Source of the DNA: Actinoplanes sp. DH11
Lineage (GTDB): Bacteria; Actinomycetota; Actinomycetes; Mycobacteriales; Micromonosporaceae
DNA: 64,000 nt
NCBI RefSeq assembly: GCF_020873875.1
Contig: NZ_JAHWGU010000001.1
Location: 434,001-498,000 of the forward strand
Direction of reading: 5' to 3'
The notes under the pieces are model-generated. The model was not told the DNA's origin. It was given only the letters and a program-made list of their open reading frames with translations, and ran no database searches. The stretch's first letter is position 1; every line of letters starts with the position of its first letter. Shown here in pieces: positions 24,542-32,411 of the stretch. Position numbers and translations under genes: made by a program.

Positions 24542-25458
24542 TCGTCGCAGAGGTGGTCCGCTCCGGTTTCGTGGAGAGCGTGCACCACGGGGTTGTCGCG
24601 CTCACCACGGGCGCCGGCTTCGGGGATGTCACGAGCCCGTTCTTCCCGCGGTCCTCGAACAAGCCGCTGCAGACCGTCGGGCTGCTGACCTCCGGGCTGG
24701 TGCCGCGCGAGGAGGCCGACCTGGCCCTGATCAGTGGCAGTCACGACGGCGAGAAGTTCCACGTGGAACGGGTGCGGGCCATGCTGGCGGCGACCGGGCT
24801 GGACCCGTCGGCGCTGCGTTGCCCGGCCGACCTGCCGCTGGGCGAGACGCCGCGGCACGCGTGGCTGCGCGGCGGTGGCGTGGCCGAGCCGATCCTGATG
24901 AACTGTTCCGGCAAGCACGCCGGCATGCTCGCCACCTGCGTGATCAACGGGTGGCCGCTGGATTCGTACCTCGACGTCGATCATCCCTTGCAGAAAGCCC
25001 TCGCCGACGCGGTGAGCCGGCTCGCCGACGAGCCGATCGCGGCGCTCGGGGTGGACGGCTGCGGCGCGCCGATCTTCGCGATCACCCCGCTCGGGCTGGC
25101 GCGGGCGTTCCAGCGGCTCGTCGACGCCGAGCCGGGCAGCCCGGAACGCCGGGTCGCCGACGCCATGCGGGCCCACCCGGAACTGGTGGCCGGCACCGGC
25201 ACCGAGGACACCGTGCTGATGAACGCGTTGCCCGGGCTGCTGGTGAAGAAGGGCGCCGACGGCGTGGCGGCGGCCGCTGTGCCGGGCGTCGGCGCGGTGG
25301 CGTTGAAGATCGCGGACGGTGCGACGCGGGCCCGCGTACCCGTGCTGCTCTCTGCCCTGCGCCGTCTCGGCCTGGAGATCCCGGAGGCGGTTTCGCGCCT
25401 GCCGGAGGCGGTGCTCGGTGGCGGCCGCCCGGTGGGTGAGGTTCGCGCGGTTTGGTGA
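24538..25458 (+). CDS. L-asparaginase II family protein
   Basis: 306 residues of the PF06089 family. Conserved motifs: SSNKPLQT, ISGSHDGE, MNCSGKHAGML and GVDGCGAPIFAI. The family is annotated as asparaginase and is unrelated in sequence to the AnsA/AnsB type. ATG overlaps the stop of the BKACE gene, suggesting a common catabolic unit. Confidence 0.9.
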   Translation: MIVAEVVRSGFVESVHHGVVALTTGAGFGDVTSPFFPRSSNKPLQTVGLLTSGLVPREEADLALISGSHDGEKFHVERVRAMLAATGLDPSALRCPADLPLGETPRHAWLRGGGVAEPILMNCSGKHAGMLATCVINGWPLDSYLDVDHPLQKALADAVSRLADEPIAALGVDGCGAPIFAITPLGLARAFQRLVDAEPGSPERRVADAMRAHPELVAGTGTEDTVLMNALPGLLVKKGADGVAAAAVPGVGAVALKIADGATRARVPVLLSALRRLGLEIPEAVSRLPEAVLGGGRPVGEVRAVW

Positions 25459-25480
25459 ATGGCGGGGTGACTCGGTTCAC

Positions 25481-25517
25481 GCTAGCTATAGCAAGCGCTT
25501 TGCTTGCAACAGCTAGC
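25481..25517. promoter_or_regulatory. 37-bp dyad operator upstream of the XRE regulator
   Basis: GCTAGCTATAGCAAGC and GCTTGCAACAGCTAGC form inverted arms (14 of 16 match) centred on 25499 around GCTTT. It lies 22 bp upstream of the ATG of a helix-turn-helix gene, which makes autoregulation likely. Confidence 0.7.
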
Positions 25518-25538
25518 ACTCCGGGCTAACTTCGAGGC

Positions 25539-25997
25539 ATGGCCACACCCAAGGAACTGCCCGAGGACATCGGAACCTTCATCCGTGACCTCCGGCAGAC
25601 CGCGAAGATCTCGCTGCGGCAGCTCGCCGACAAGGCGGGGGTCTCCAACCCCTACCTGAGTCAGATCGAGCGTGGCCTCCGCAAGCCGAGCGCCGAGGTG
25701 CTCCAGCAGATCGCCAGCGCGCTCCGGGTGTCGACGCCCGCGATGTACCTGCGGGCCGGGCTGCTCGACGGCGAAGGCCAGCAGGGTGTGCTGGCCGCCA
25801 TCGCGGCCGACCCGGAACTCACGATCGCGCAGAAGCAGTCCCTGTCGCAGATCTACGAGACGTTCCGCAACGAGAACGCGCGCACCGACCCGGCGCCCGA
25901 AGCCGCGCAGCCCGCGGCCCCGCAGCCTTCCGCCACCCAGCCTTCCGCCGCCCAGCCTTCCGCCACGCCTTCCGACCTCGCTGAGGAGTCCAAGTGA
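25539..25997 (+). CDS. XRE-family transcriptional regulator (Rv0474-like)
   Basis: 152 residues. N-terminal helix-turn-helix LRQLADKAGVSNPYLSQIERG near residues 28-48, then ALRVSTPAMYLRAGLL. The C-terminal tail is disordered and made of 15-bp repeats (ATQPSAAQPSATPS). It precedes an HbhA-like gene with a GTGA overlap, as in the mycobacterial Rv0474-hbhA pair. Probably binds the dyad at 25481-25517. Confidence 0.88.
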   Translation: MATPKELPEDIGTFIRDLRQTAKISLRQLADKAGVSNPYLSQIERGLRKPSAEVLQQIASALRVSTPAMYLRAGLLDGEGQQGVLAAIAADPELTIAQKQSLSQIYETFRNENARTDPAPEAAQPAAPQPSATQPSAAQPSATPSDLAEESK

Positions 25998-26470
25998 CCG
26001 AGCAGACCAAGACCCGCATCCCCGCCCCGCTCTACGCCGCCGCCGGTGCCGGTGACCTGGCCTACCAGCAGCTCCGCAAGCTCCCCGCCGTGCTGACCGA
26101 GCTGAGCGACCGCGCCGCCTCCTCGCTCAAGGTCTACAACGACCAGGCCGGCTCCAAGGCCGCCGAGCTGCGTGACAAGGCCAACACCACCGACTTCGTG
26201 GCCATCCGGGACAACGCGGCCACCGCCGCCAACGCTCTCGCCCAGGTCGCGCAGGAGCGGGCCGTGTCCCTCTACACCGCCCTGGTGGCGCGCGGCGAGC
26301 GCGTCGTCGGCACCGGTGTCGTCGAGGCCGCCGACGTGGTGAACTCCGACATCGAGACCACCGAGGAGCCGAAGGCCGTCGAGGCCGCGGTCGCCGAGGC
26401 CAAGGCCGTCGAGGCCGCGCCGAAGCCGCGCAAGCGGGCCAAGCCGGCCACCCCGAAGACCGCCGAGTAA
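25994..26470 (+). CDS. HbhA-like heparin-binding hemagglutinin homologue
   Basis: 158 residues. The N-terminal half matches HbhA (IPAPLYAAAGAGDLAYQQLRKLP), followed by a long amphipathic helix and an Ala/Lys/Pro-rich basic tail (PKPRKRAKPATPKTAE). In mycobacteria HbhA is a surface adhesin whose lysine-rich tail binds heparan sulfate; in a free-living actinomycete an envelope or lipid role is more likely. GTG overlaps the regulator stop. Confidence 0.82.
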   Translation: MTEQTKTRIPAPLYAAAGAGDLAYQQLRKLPAVLTELSDRAASSLKVYNDQAGSKAAELRDKANTTDFVAIRDNAATAANALAQVAQERAVSLYTALVARGERVVGTGVVEAADVVNSDIETTEEPKAVEAAVAEAKAVEAAPKPRKRAKPATPKTAE

Positions 26471-26489
26471 CAGCAGAACACGACATCAA

Positions 26490-26522
26490 GCTGCGGGCCC
26501 CGGCGTTGCTGGGGCCCGCAGC
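26490..26522 (+). terminator. Hairpin terminator after the HbhA-like gene
   Basis: GCTGCGGGCCCC and GGGGCCCGCAGC pair perfectly (12 bp) across a 9-nt loop, 19 bp past the stop. A short ATAGACTTT follows, part of which serves as the next -10. Confidence 0.7.
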
Positions 26523-26536
26523 ATAGACTTTGCCTC

Positions 26537-26851
26537 ATGGCCTACTCCGCGCCGATCTTCTTCGACGACGTTCGCTTCTACATCGATTTCCTCGTGCTGC
26601 TCGTCTCGCTGATCGTGCAGTCGGTGGCGCTCATCCACTGCCTGATCCAGCGTGGCGCCGGTTTCCAGGCCATCGGCACGCTGCCGAAAGGCGCCTGGGC
26701 CGCGATCATCGGCGTCTGCCTGGTCATCACGTTCCTGACCCAGGGCACGATTCTGATCATCAGCATGATCGGGATCGCGGCCGCACTGGTCTACCTGCTC
26801 GACGTCCGTCCCGGTCTGAAAGACCTGTCCGACGGCAAGGGCTTCTGGTGA
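26537..26851 (+). CDS. DUF2516 membrane protein (Rv0476-like)
   Basis: 104 residues with three hydrophobic segments (FLVLLVSLIVQSVALIHCL, GAWAAIIGVCLVITFLT, ILIISMIGIAAALVYLL). Its place after hbhA matches mycobacterial Rv0476. TAGACT at 26524-26529 lies 7 nt before the ATG, so the transcript is probably leaderless and separate from hbhA. Confidence 0.87.
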   Translation: MAYSAPIFFDDVRFYIDFLVLLVSLIVQSVALIHCLIQRGAGFQAIGTLPKGAWAAIIGVCLVITFLTQGTILIISMIGIAAALVYLLDVRPGLKDLSDGKGFW

Positions 26852-26918
26852 CCCGGGCCCTTCGTTGAGGGGTCGCTTCGGGCCGCCCCCACCGGACGGC
26901 GGCCCGCGCCTGCAGCGC

Positions 26919-27752
26919 ATGGACCGGACCGGCCCACGGACGGGCCGCCCCACGTTGCCGGGTCCGGCGACCGAGCTGATCACTCTTCCCTCAGGCGTAC
27001 GGGTGGAGCAGCTCACCACCGGCACCGGCACCCCGGTGACCGTTTTTGCCCACGGTCTCGCCGGCGACATCTCCGGCACCCGCCCCCTGGGCAGCGGTGT
27101 CACCGGCCGCCGCGTCTTCTTCCACTTCCGCGGTCACGGCCGCTCCGACACCCCACCCGGCCCGTGGTCCTTCGCCGACCTCGCCGCCGACCTGTCCGCC
27201 GTCGCCGACCAGTCCGGCGCCACCCGGGCCGTCGGCGTCAGCATGGGCGCCGCCGCCCTGTGCCGCCTGATCGCCACCGCACCCGCCCGCTTCGACCGGG
27301 TCGTCCTCTACCTGCCCGCACCCCTCGACGGCCACCGCCCGGCCGCCGCCACCGACCGCTTCAGCCGCCTCCTCGCCGCCGTCGAATCCCGCGAGGCCGC
27401 AGTGATCGCCGAAGCCGTCGAACCCGAGATCCCCACCGCCGTCCGCAACACTCCGGCCGGCTGGAGCCACCTGCGGCAGCGGGTCGAACAGCTGCAACGC
27501 GACGGCCTCGCCCCCGAACTTGAATCCCTGTGGACCCGCCCGGCCTTGGCCGACGAAGCGCTGCTGCGGGAGTTTCCGGGCAAGGCCCTGGTGATCGGCT
27601 GCCTGGGCGACGACGTCCACCCGGCCTCCTGGGCCGAGCGGCTCGCGGGCTTGCTGCCCGGCGCTGAACTGCAGATCTTCGACAGGCCGGCGGTTCTGTG
27701 GAACAACCGCCGGGAGCTGCGGGACCGCATCTCCACCTTCTTGAACACCTGA
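26919..27752 (+). CDS. Alpha/beta hydrolase
   Basis: 277 residues. Oxyanion strand TVFAHGLAGD, arginine loop FRGHGRSDTPP, nucleophile elbow GVSMGAA with the catalytic Ser, and GDDVHPASWAERLA supplying acid and base candidates. Substrate unknown. The start is uncertain: ATG 26919 was used; TTG 26865 would add 18 low-complexity residues. Confidence 0.8.
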   Translation: MDRTGPRTGRPTLPGPATELITLPSGVRVEQLTTGTGTPVTVFAHGLAGDISGTRPLGSGVTGRRVFFHFRGHGRSDTPPGPWSFADLAADLSAVADQSGATRAVGVSMGAAALCRLIATAPARFDRVVLYLPAPLDGHRPAAATDRFSRLLAAVESREAAVIAEAVEPEIPTAVRNTPAGWSHLRQRVEQLQRDGLAPELESLWTRPALADEALLREFPGKALVIGCLGDDVHPASWAERLAGLLPGAELQIFDRPAVLWNNRRELRDRISTFLNT

Positions 27753-27875
27753 CCGGCCGTTCGGGTCGCTGCCCCGCCGGGATTCTGCTTCCGCCTGATG
27801 GGCCGCCGGGCGCAGCGGGCGGGAGGCGTTCCGCCGTGGTGGCCGCGGTCGGCTGGGTAGGGTCAGTGCGACGGT

Positions 27876-27950
27876 GTTGATCTGCTAGCGATGCGAAATC
27901 GCGGTTTTGCCCCCATGATCACAGCGATTTCGCAGCGCTAGCAGATCAAC
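27876..27950. repeat. 75-bp dispersed inverted-repeat element, copy 2
   Basis: Same plan as 11170-11244: perfect 14-bp outer arms GTTGATCTGCTAGC/GCTAGCAGATCAAC and 8-bp inner arms GAAATCGC/GCGATTTC. The 5-nt joints and the first part of the 21-nt centre differ, and the centre again ends in GATCACA. It lies in the 277-bp gap between the hydrolase and the next gene; nothing else was seen in that gap. Confidence 0.9.
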
Positions 27951-28029
27951 ACCTCGACCGGGGCCGGCGTGTTTTGGGAGTGATGTCCGGAAGCCGTAAC
28001 TTTTGACGGTCCTCAGGCGTCTTCATTAC

Positions 28030-28539
28030 GTGCGCTTGTCCCCTAAATCCCTCTTTTTTGGCCTGGTGGTTGTGGGCCTGCCGTTCGCGGTGGTGACCGG
28101 GTGGGCCCTCGGTGCTCCGGCATCCCGGCCCACCGCCGGCGGAACTGTCGGCGAGGCCGGTGTGCCCGGCGGTGTCGGTGGACTCGGCGGTGTCGGTGGA
28201 CTCGGCGCGGCGCCGACGACCGGTGTGCCGGATCGGGACGTGCAGGACGGCTATACCGGACGGCCGCCTCGGGCGACGGTTTCGGCGATGCCTCCCGTCT
28301 CGGTGCCGGGATCTTCCCCGTCGGTGCGGCCGGTGGCGACGATGACCGTTACGGTCGTCACCTCCGTACCACCGCCGCTCGTTCCCACCGGCCTGCCGCC
28401 GCTTCTCACCGACCCGCCGGTGCCGACGCCGACGCAGATCACCGACCCGCCGAGTCCGTCGCCGACGGAGTCGGAGCCGGACGTCTCGCCGTCGCCGTCG
28501 CCCACCGCGCATCCGTCCGGGGTCGCGAGCGGGTCCTGA
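28030..28539 (+). CDS. Pro/Ser/Thr-rich membrane-anchored protein, unknown function
   Basis: 169 residues from GTG 28030. One N-terminal hydrophobic segment (SLFFGLVVVGLPFAVVTGWAL), then Gly-rich GGVGGLGGVGGLG and a Pro/Ser/Thr-rich stretch ending in PSPSPTAHPSGV. Looks like an exported, largely disordered wall-spanning protein. No family recognised; start and even reality are less certain than for its neighbours. Confidence 0.55.
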   Translation: MRLSPKSLFFGLVVVGLPFAVVTGWALGAPASRPTAGGTVGEAGVPGGVGGLGGVGGLGAAPTTGVPDRDVQDGYTGRPPRATVSAMPPVSVPGSSPSVRPVATMTVTVVTSVPPPLVPTGLPPLLTDPPVPTPTQITDPPSPSPTESEPDVSPSPSPTAHPSGVASGS

Positions 28540-28585
28540 CATCCGCTCCGTGAGTCGGTGGGGGCAGGAACTAAGCTGCTGCACC

Positions 28586-29386
28586 GTGAGCGGTGATCAG
28601 AGTCGGGTGGCGTCGGGGCTGCGGGAGTTCGTCACCGGGGCCGGGCTGCTCGGCCGCGGGCTGGGCCTGGTGTTGAGCAATCCGCGGCTGCTGGTGATCG
28701 GGTTGTTGCCCGCGTTGCTCTCCGGCGTGCTGTACGTCGTGTTGCTGGTGCTGCTGGTCCGGTTCCTGCCCGATGTGTCGGCGCAGGTGACCTGGTTCGC
28801 CGACGGCTGGCGGGGCTGGTTGCGTGACACGGCCCGGGTTTTCGCCGGCGCCGGTGTGCTGGGGCTGAGTGTGCTGCTCGGGATCGTCACGTTCACCGCG
28901 GTGACGCTGCTGATCGGGGACCCGTTCTACGAGAAGATCTCGGAGCGGGTGGAGGCCCGGTTCGGCGGGGTGCCGGACGAGGTCGAGGTCGGTGTTCTGG
29001 AGTCGTTGCGGCGCAGTGCCGTGGATTCGCTGCGGCTGATCGGCATCTCGGTCCTGGTGGCGATTCCGCTGTTCCTGCTCGGGTTCGTGCCGTTCGTCGG
29101 GCAGACCGTGGTCCCGGTGGTGGGTGGCGCGGTCGGTGGCTGGTTGCTGGCGCTGGAGTTGACGGGTGCCCCGTTCCAGCGTCGCGGGCAGCGGCTGCGG
29201 CACCGCCGGGCCGTGCTGCGCGGGCGGAAGCCGTTGACGCTGGGCTTCGGTGCGGCGGTTTTCGTGGTCTTCCTGATTCCGCTGGGTGCGGTCTTCCTGA
29301 TGCCGGCGGCGATCGCGGGGGCGACCCTGCTGGCCCGGAAGAGCCTGGGGTCGCCCACCTCGATCACCACCACGGCTTCGCTGTAA
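28586..29386 (+). CDS. EI24/CysZ-like membrane protein
   Basis: 266 residues with four to six hydrophobic segments and the EI24 pattern LLIGDPFYEKISERVEAR. In bacteria the family includes CysZ sulfate permease, but actinobacterial members are uncharacterised. GTG 28586 sits 8 nt after TAAGCT, consistent with leaderless transcription. Convergent with the sugar permease, 9 bp apart. Confidence 0.85.
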   Translation: MSGDQSRVASGLREFVTGAGLLGRGLGLVLSNPRLLVIGLLPALLSGVLYVVLLVLLVRFLPDVSAQVTWFADGWRGWLRDTARVFAGAGVLGLSVLLGIVTFTAVTLLIGDPFYEKISERVEARFGGVPDEVEVGVLESLRRSAVDSLRLIGISVLVAIPLFLLGFVPFVGQTVVPVVGGAVGGWLLALELTGAPFQRRGQRLRHRRAVLRGRKPLTLGFGAAVFVVFLIPLGAVFLMPAAIAGATLLARKSLGSPTSITTTASL

Positions 29387-29395
29387 GGCTGTGGA

Positions 29396-30220
29396 TCAAC
29401 CTTTCAGGCCGGTGTGTGCGAGGCCTTCGATGAACTGGCGCTGGGCCAGCACGAAGACGATGAGTACCGGGATCGCCGTCATCGACGCCGCGGAGAGCTG
29501 CACGTTCCACAGTTGACCCTGGTACGCGTCGGTGAACTGGGTGAGTGCCTGCGGCAGCGTGTACTTCGTCTGCGAGGAGATGTAGACGACCGGTTCCAGG
29601 TACAGGTTCCAGCTGTGCAGAAACGTGAAGATCGCGACCGCGCCGAGGGCGGGCCGGGCCAGCGGCAGCGCGATGCGGCGGAAGATGGCGGGGCGGCCGA
29701 GGCCGTCCATCCGGGCCGCCTCCTCCAACTCGCCGGGCAGCGTGATGAAGAACTGCCGCATGATGAAGGTGGCCAGCACGCTCGGCGGTCCCAGCATCGG
29801 GACGAGGATCAGCGGCCAGTGTGTGTCGACCAGGCCGAGGCTGTTGAAGACGCGGAACAGCGGCACGATCGTCACTTCGCTCGGGATGAGCAGGCCGGTG
29901 AGCACGACCAGGAAGAGCAGGTTCTGGCCGGGGAACCGGATCCGGGCGAAGGCGTAACCGGCGAGCGCGGCCACGACGAGGGTGCCCAGGGTGACGACGA
30001 CGGCGATGTAGGCGCTGTTGAAGTACTGCTGCGCGAACGGCTGCATGGTGAACACCTGCCGCCACGGTTCGAGCGTCCAGGTGCTCGGGTCGAAGTCGAA
30101 CGCGAAGATCGAGGCGTTCGGCTTGAACGAGCTCGTGATCATCCACCAGGTCGGGAAGACGAAAGGTACACAGAGGACGAGCAGCAGGCCGTACAGGAGG
30201 ACTTTTCTCTTATTGCTCAT
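29396..30220 (-). CDS. Carbohydrate ABC transporter permease (MalG/CUT1 type)
   Basis: 274 residues, six predicted helices. EAA loop EEAARMDGLGRPAIFRRIALPLARPAL. Second membrane subunit for the sugar importer encoded by this operon; it overlaps the partner permease by 11 bp. No ATPase gene is present, so a shared MsiK-type ATPase encoded elsewhere is expected. Confidence 0.93.
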   Translation of the reverse strand: MSNKRKVLLYGLLLVLCVPFVFPTWWMITSSFKPNASIFAFDFDPSTWTLEPWRQVFTMQPFAQQYFNSAYIAVVVTLGTLVVAALAGYAFARIRFPGQNLLFLVVLTGLLIPSEVTIVPLFRVFNSLGLVDTHWPLILVPMLGPPSVLATFIMRQFFITLPGELEEAARMDGLGRPAIFRRIALPLARPALGAVAIFTFLHSWNLYLEPVVYISSQTKYTLPQALTQFTDAYQGQLWNVQLSAASMTAIPVLIVFVLAQRQFIEGLAHTGLKG

Positions 30221-31151
30221 GGAAGACCCACCTCTTGCGCATCTGCCACTGGAGCACGGTCAGTGCCAGGACGATGAGGAACAGCAGGACCGACAGGGTG
30301 GCGCCGTACCCGAAGGCGTGGAACTGGAAGGCCTGCTGGTACAGGTAGTAGACGAGCACCGTGGTCGAGGTGCCGGGGCCACCCTGGGTGAGCACGCTGA
30401 TCTGCGCGAACACCTGCAACGAGCCGACCACCGTGATGATCGACGTGAGCAGGATGGTCGGGCTGATCAGGGGCAGCGTGATCCGCCGGAAGATGGTCCA
30501 CGGCCCGGCGCCGTCGGTGCGGGCGGCCTCGTAGAGCTCCTGCGGCACACCTTGGAGCGCGGCCAGGAACAGCACCATGTTGAGGCCGACGTTCTTGAAG
30601 ACCTGCACGATGACGACCGCGGCCATCGCGGTGCCGCCGGAGCGCAGCCAGTTCGGGCCGTCGATGCCGAACAGGCCGAGCAGCCCGTTGACGCCGCCGT
30701 TGTCCTGCAGCAGGAAGCCCCAGACGATGGTCCAGGCCAGCAGGGACACCACGACCGGTGAGAAGAACAGGACCCGGAAGAACGTGGTGCCGCGCAGTTT
30801 CTGGTTGAGCAGCACGGCCAGGAGCAGGGCCAGGGCCAGATTGAGTACGACCAGACCGACCGAGAACAGTGCGGTGGCCCGCAGCACGGCCGGCACGTTC
30901 GGGTCCTCGGCCAGTTTGCGGTAGTTCTCGGCGCCGGCGAAGTCGAACGTGTCGGCGAGGACGTTCCATTCGTGCAGGCTGTACCAGACGACGAGCACGA
31001 GCGGCGCGAAGACGAACGCGATGGAGCCGAGCAGCGCCGGGGTGATGAAGAGGTACCCGGTGAGCCGGTCACGGCGCCGGGTGGTCCAGAACGGCCGGGG
31101 CGCGGGTGGGGTGGACCGGGTCTCGTCGACCCGGTCCATGACCACTGTCAT
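30210..31151 (-). CDS. Carbohydrate ABC transporter permease (MalF/CUT1 type)
   Basis: 313 residues. N-terminal cytoplasmic tail, six helices, EAA loop YEAARTDGAGPWTIFRRITLPLISPTI. ATG 31151 lies 4 nt past the stop of the binding-protein gene. Partner of the permease at 29396. Confidence 0.93.
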   Translation of the reverse strand: MTVVMDRVDETRSTPPAPRPFWTTRRRDRLTGYLFITPALLGSIAFVFAPLVLVVWYSLHEWNVLADTFDFAGAENYRKLAEDPNVPAVLRATALFSVGLVVLNLALALLLAVLLNQKLRGTTFFRVLFFSPVVVSLLAWTIVWGFLLQDNGGVNGLLGLFGIDGPNWLRSGGTAMAAVVIVQVFKNVGLNMVLFLAALQGVPQELYEAARTDGAGPWTIFRRITLPLISPTILLTSIITVVGSLQVFAQISVLTQGGPGTSTTVLVYYLYQQAFQFHAFGYGATLSVLLFLIVLALTVLQWQMRKRWVFHEQ

Positions 31152-31155
31152 CGCG

Positions 31156-32397
31156 TCACTTCGCCAGGAGCGGGCTGATCGCCGTGCAGACGCCGCGCAG
31201 GACACCCGGCACGTCGGCGCCGGGCTTCCAGAGCGGGTCGAGGGCGGCCCGGACCGCCTGCGTGATCTCGGCGCTGCCGGTGTGGCTGGGCTTGACCACG
31301 CCGTTCGCGATGCCGTCCACCACGACGTCCTGGAGCTGTTCCGGCTTCAGCAGCGGGTTCGCCTTGCCGAGCGTCTCCGCGGTGAGCTGCGACGTGCGCG
31401 GCGGCGGGAAGAACTGGGCCAGCTTCGCCGAGTTGGCCGGGCTGGTGAAGAACTTGACGAACTCGCTCGCCGCCGCGGCGTTCTCGCTCTTGCGCAGCAC
31501 GCCCAGTCCGCCCTGCCCGATCACCGAGTAGTCACCGGCGGGCCCGGCCGGCAGCGGAACCAGGTCCCAGCCGAACTTGGCGTCCTTGAGCAGCGACGCC
31601 CGGGAGATCTGGGCGATGGTCATCGCGGACTCGCCGGCGAAGAAGTCGGCTGCCACGCCGGGCGCCGGGAACGCCTTGCCGGTGAAGATGCCCTGGTGCA
31701 GGAAGGTCATCGCGTCGACCATCGGCTTCTGGTCGAAGCCGCAGGTCTTGCCGTCCTCGCTCCAGGCCCGCGCCCCCCAGCCCTGGAAGACGGTGGCGAG
31801 GTAGGTCCAGTCCTTGTAATCGAAGTCGCGGACCACGACGCCCTGCTTGCCGGTCTTCGCGGCGGTCGCGCCGGCGACCTTCACCACGTTGTCCCAGGTC
31901 CATCCGTTACCGGCGGGCAGGCTCTGCCCGGCCTGCTTCAGCAGGTCCGTGTTGACGAAGACACCGAACGGCGAGGTCGAGAACGGGTACGCCATCAGCT
32001 TGCCGTCCTGCTTCCACAGCGCCGTGGCGGACGGCGCCAGGTCGGCCGCCTCCTCGACGGCGTCGTCGAGCGGGGCGAGCGCGCCGGAGCTGACGAAGTC
32101 CGGTGCCGCCGACTCGAGGATCCAGGCCATGTCGGGCGCGTTCCCACCGGCGATCTGGGTGGTGACGGTGGTGGTGTAGTTCTCCAGCGGCAGGGCCTCG
32201 AAGGTGACTGTCACGTCGGGGTGGCTCTGCTTGTACTCGGCGGCGATGGAGTCGAAGAGCTGCACGTGCGCCGGGTTCGCCGACCACGTGGTCATCCGCA
32301 GGGTGATCGGGCCGTCGGCCTCGGCCTGCCCGCCACCGCAGGCGGCCAGGCCGGCGGTCAGGGTGCAGAGCAGGGCTGTCGCAGCTATTTTTCGCAT
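31156..32397 (-). CDS. Sugar-binding lipoprotein of CUT1 ABC transporter
   Basis: 413 residues. Signal peptide ends in lipobox LAAC near residues 17-20. Solute-binding fold of family 1 (MSANPAHVQLFDSIAAEYKQ-like start, NAPDMAWILES, GGLGVLRKSENAAAASEFVKF). AGAGG precedes the ATG. Captures an oligosaccharide or glycoside; the ligand is unknown. Confidence 0.93.
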   Translation of the reverse strand: MRKIAATALLCTLTAGLAACGGGQAEADGPITLRMTTWSANPAHVQLFDSIAAEYKQSHPDVTVTFEALPLENYTTTVTTQIAGGNAPDMAWILESAAPDFVSSGALAPLDDAVEEAADLAPSATALWKQDGKLMAYPFSTSPFGVFVNTDLLKQAGQSLPAGNGWTWDNVVKVAGATAAKTGKQGVVVRDFDYKDWTYLATVFQGWGARAWSEDGKTCGFDQKPMVDAMTFLHQGIFTGKAFPAPGVAADFFAGESAMTIAQISRASLLKDAKFGWDLVPLPAGPAGDYSVIGQGGLGVLRKSENAAAASEFVKFFTSPANSAKLAQFFPPPRTSQLTAETLGKANPLLKPEQLQDVVVDGIANGVVKPSHTGSAEITQAVRAALDPLWKPGADVPGVLRGVCTAISPLLAK

Positions 32398-32411
32398 GTC
32401 GGTTCCTCTCT

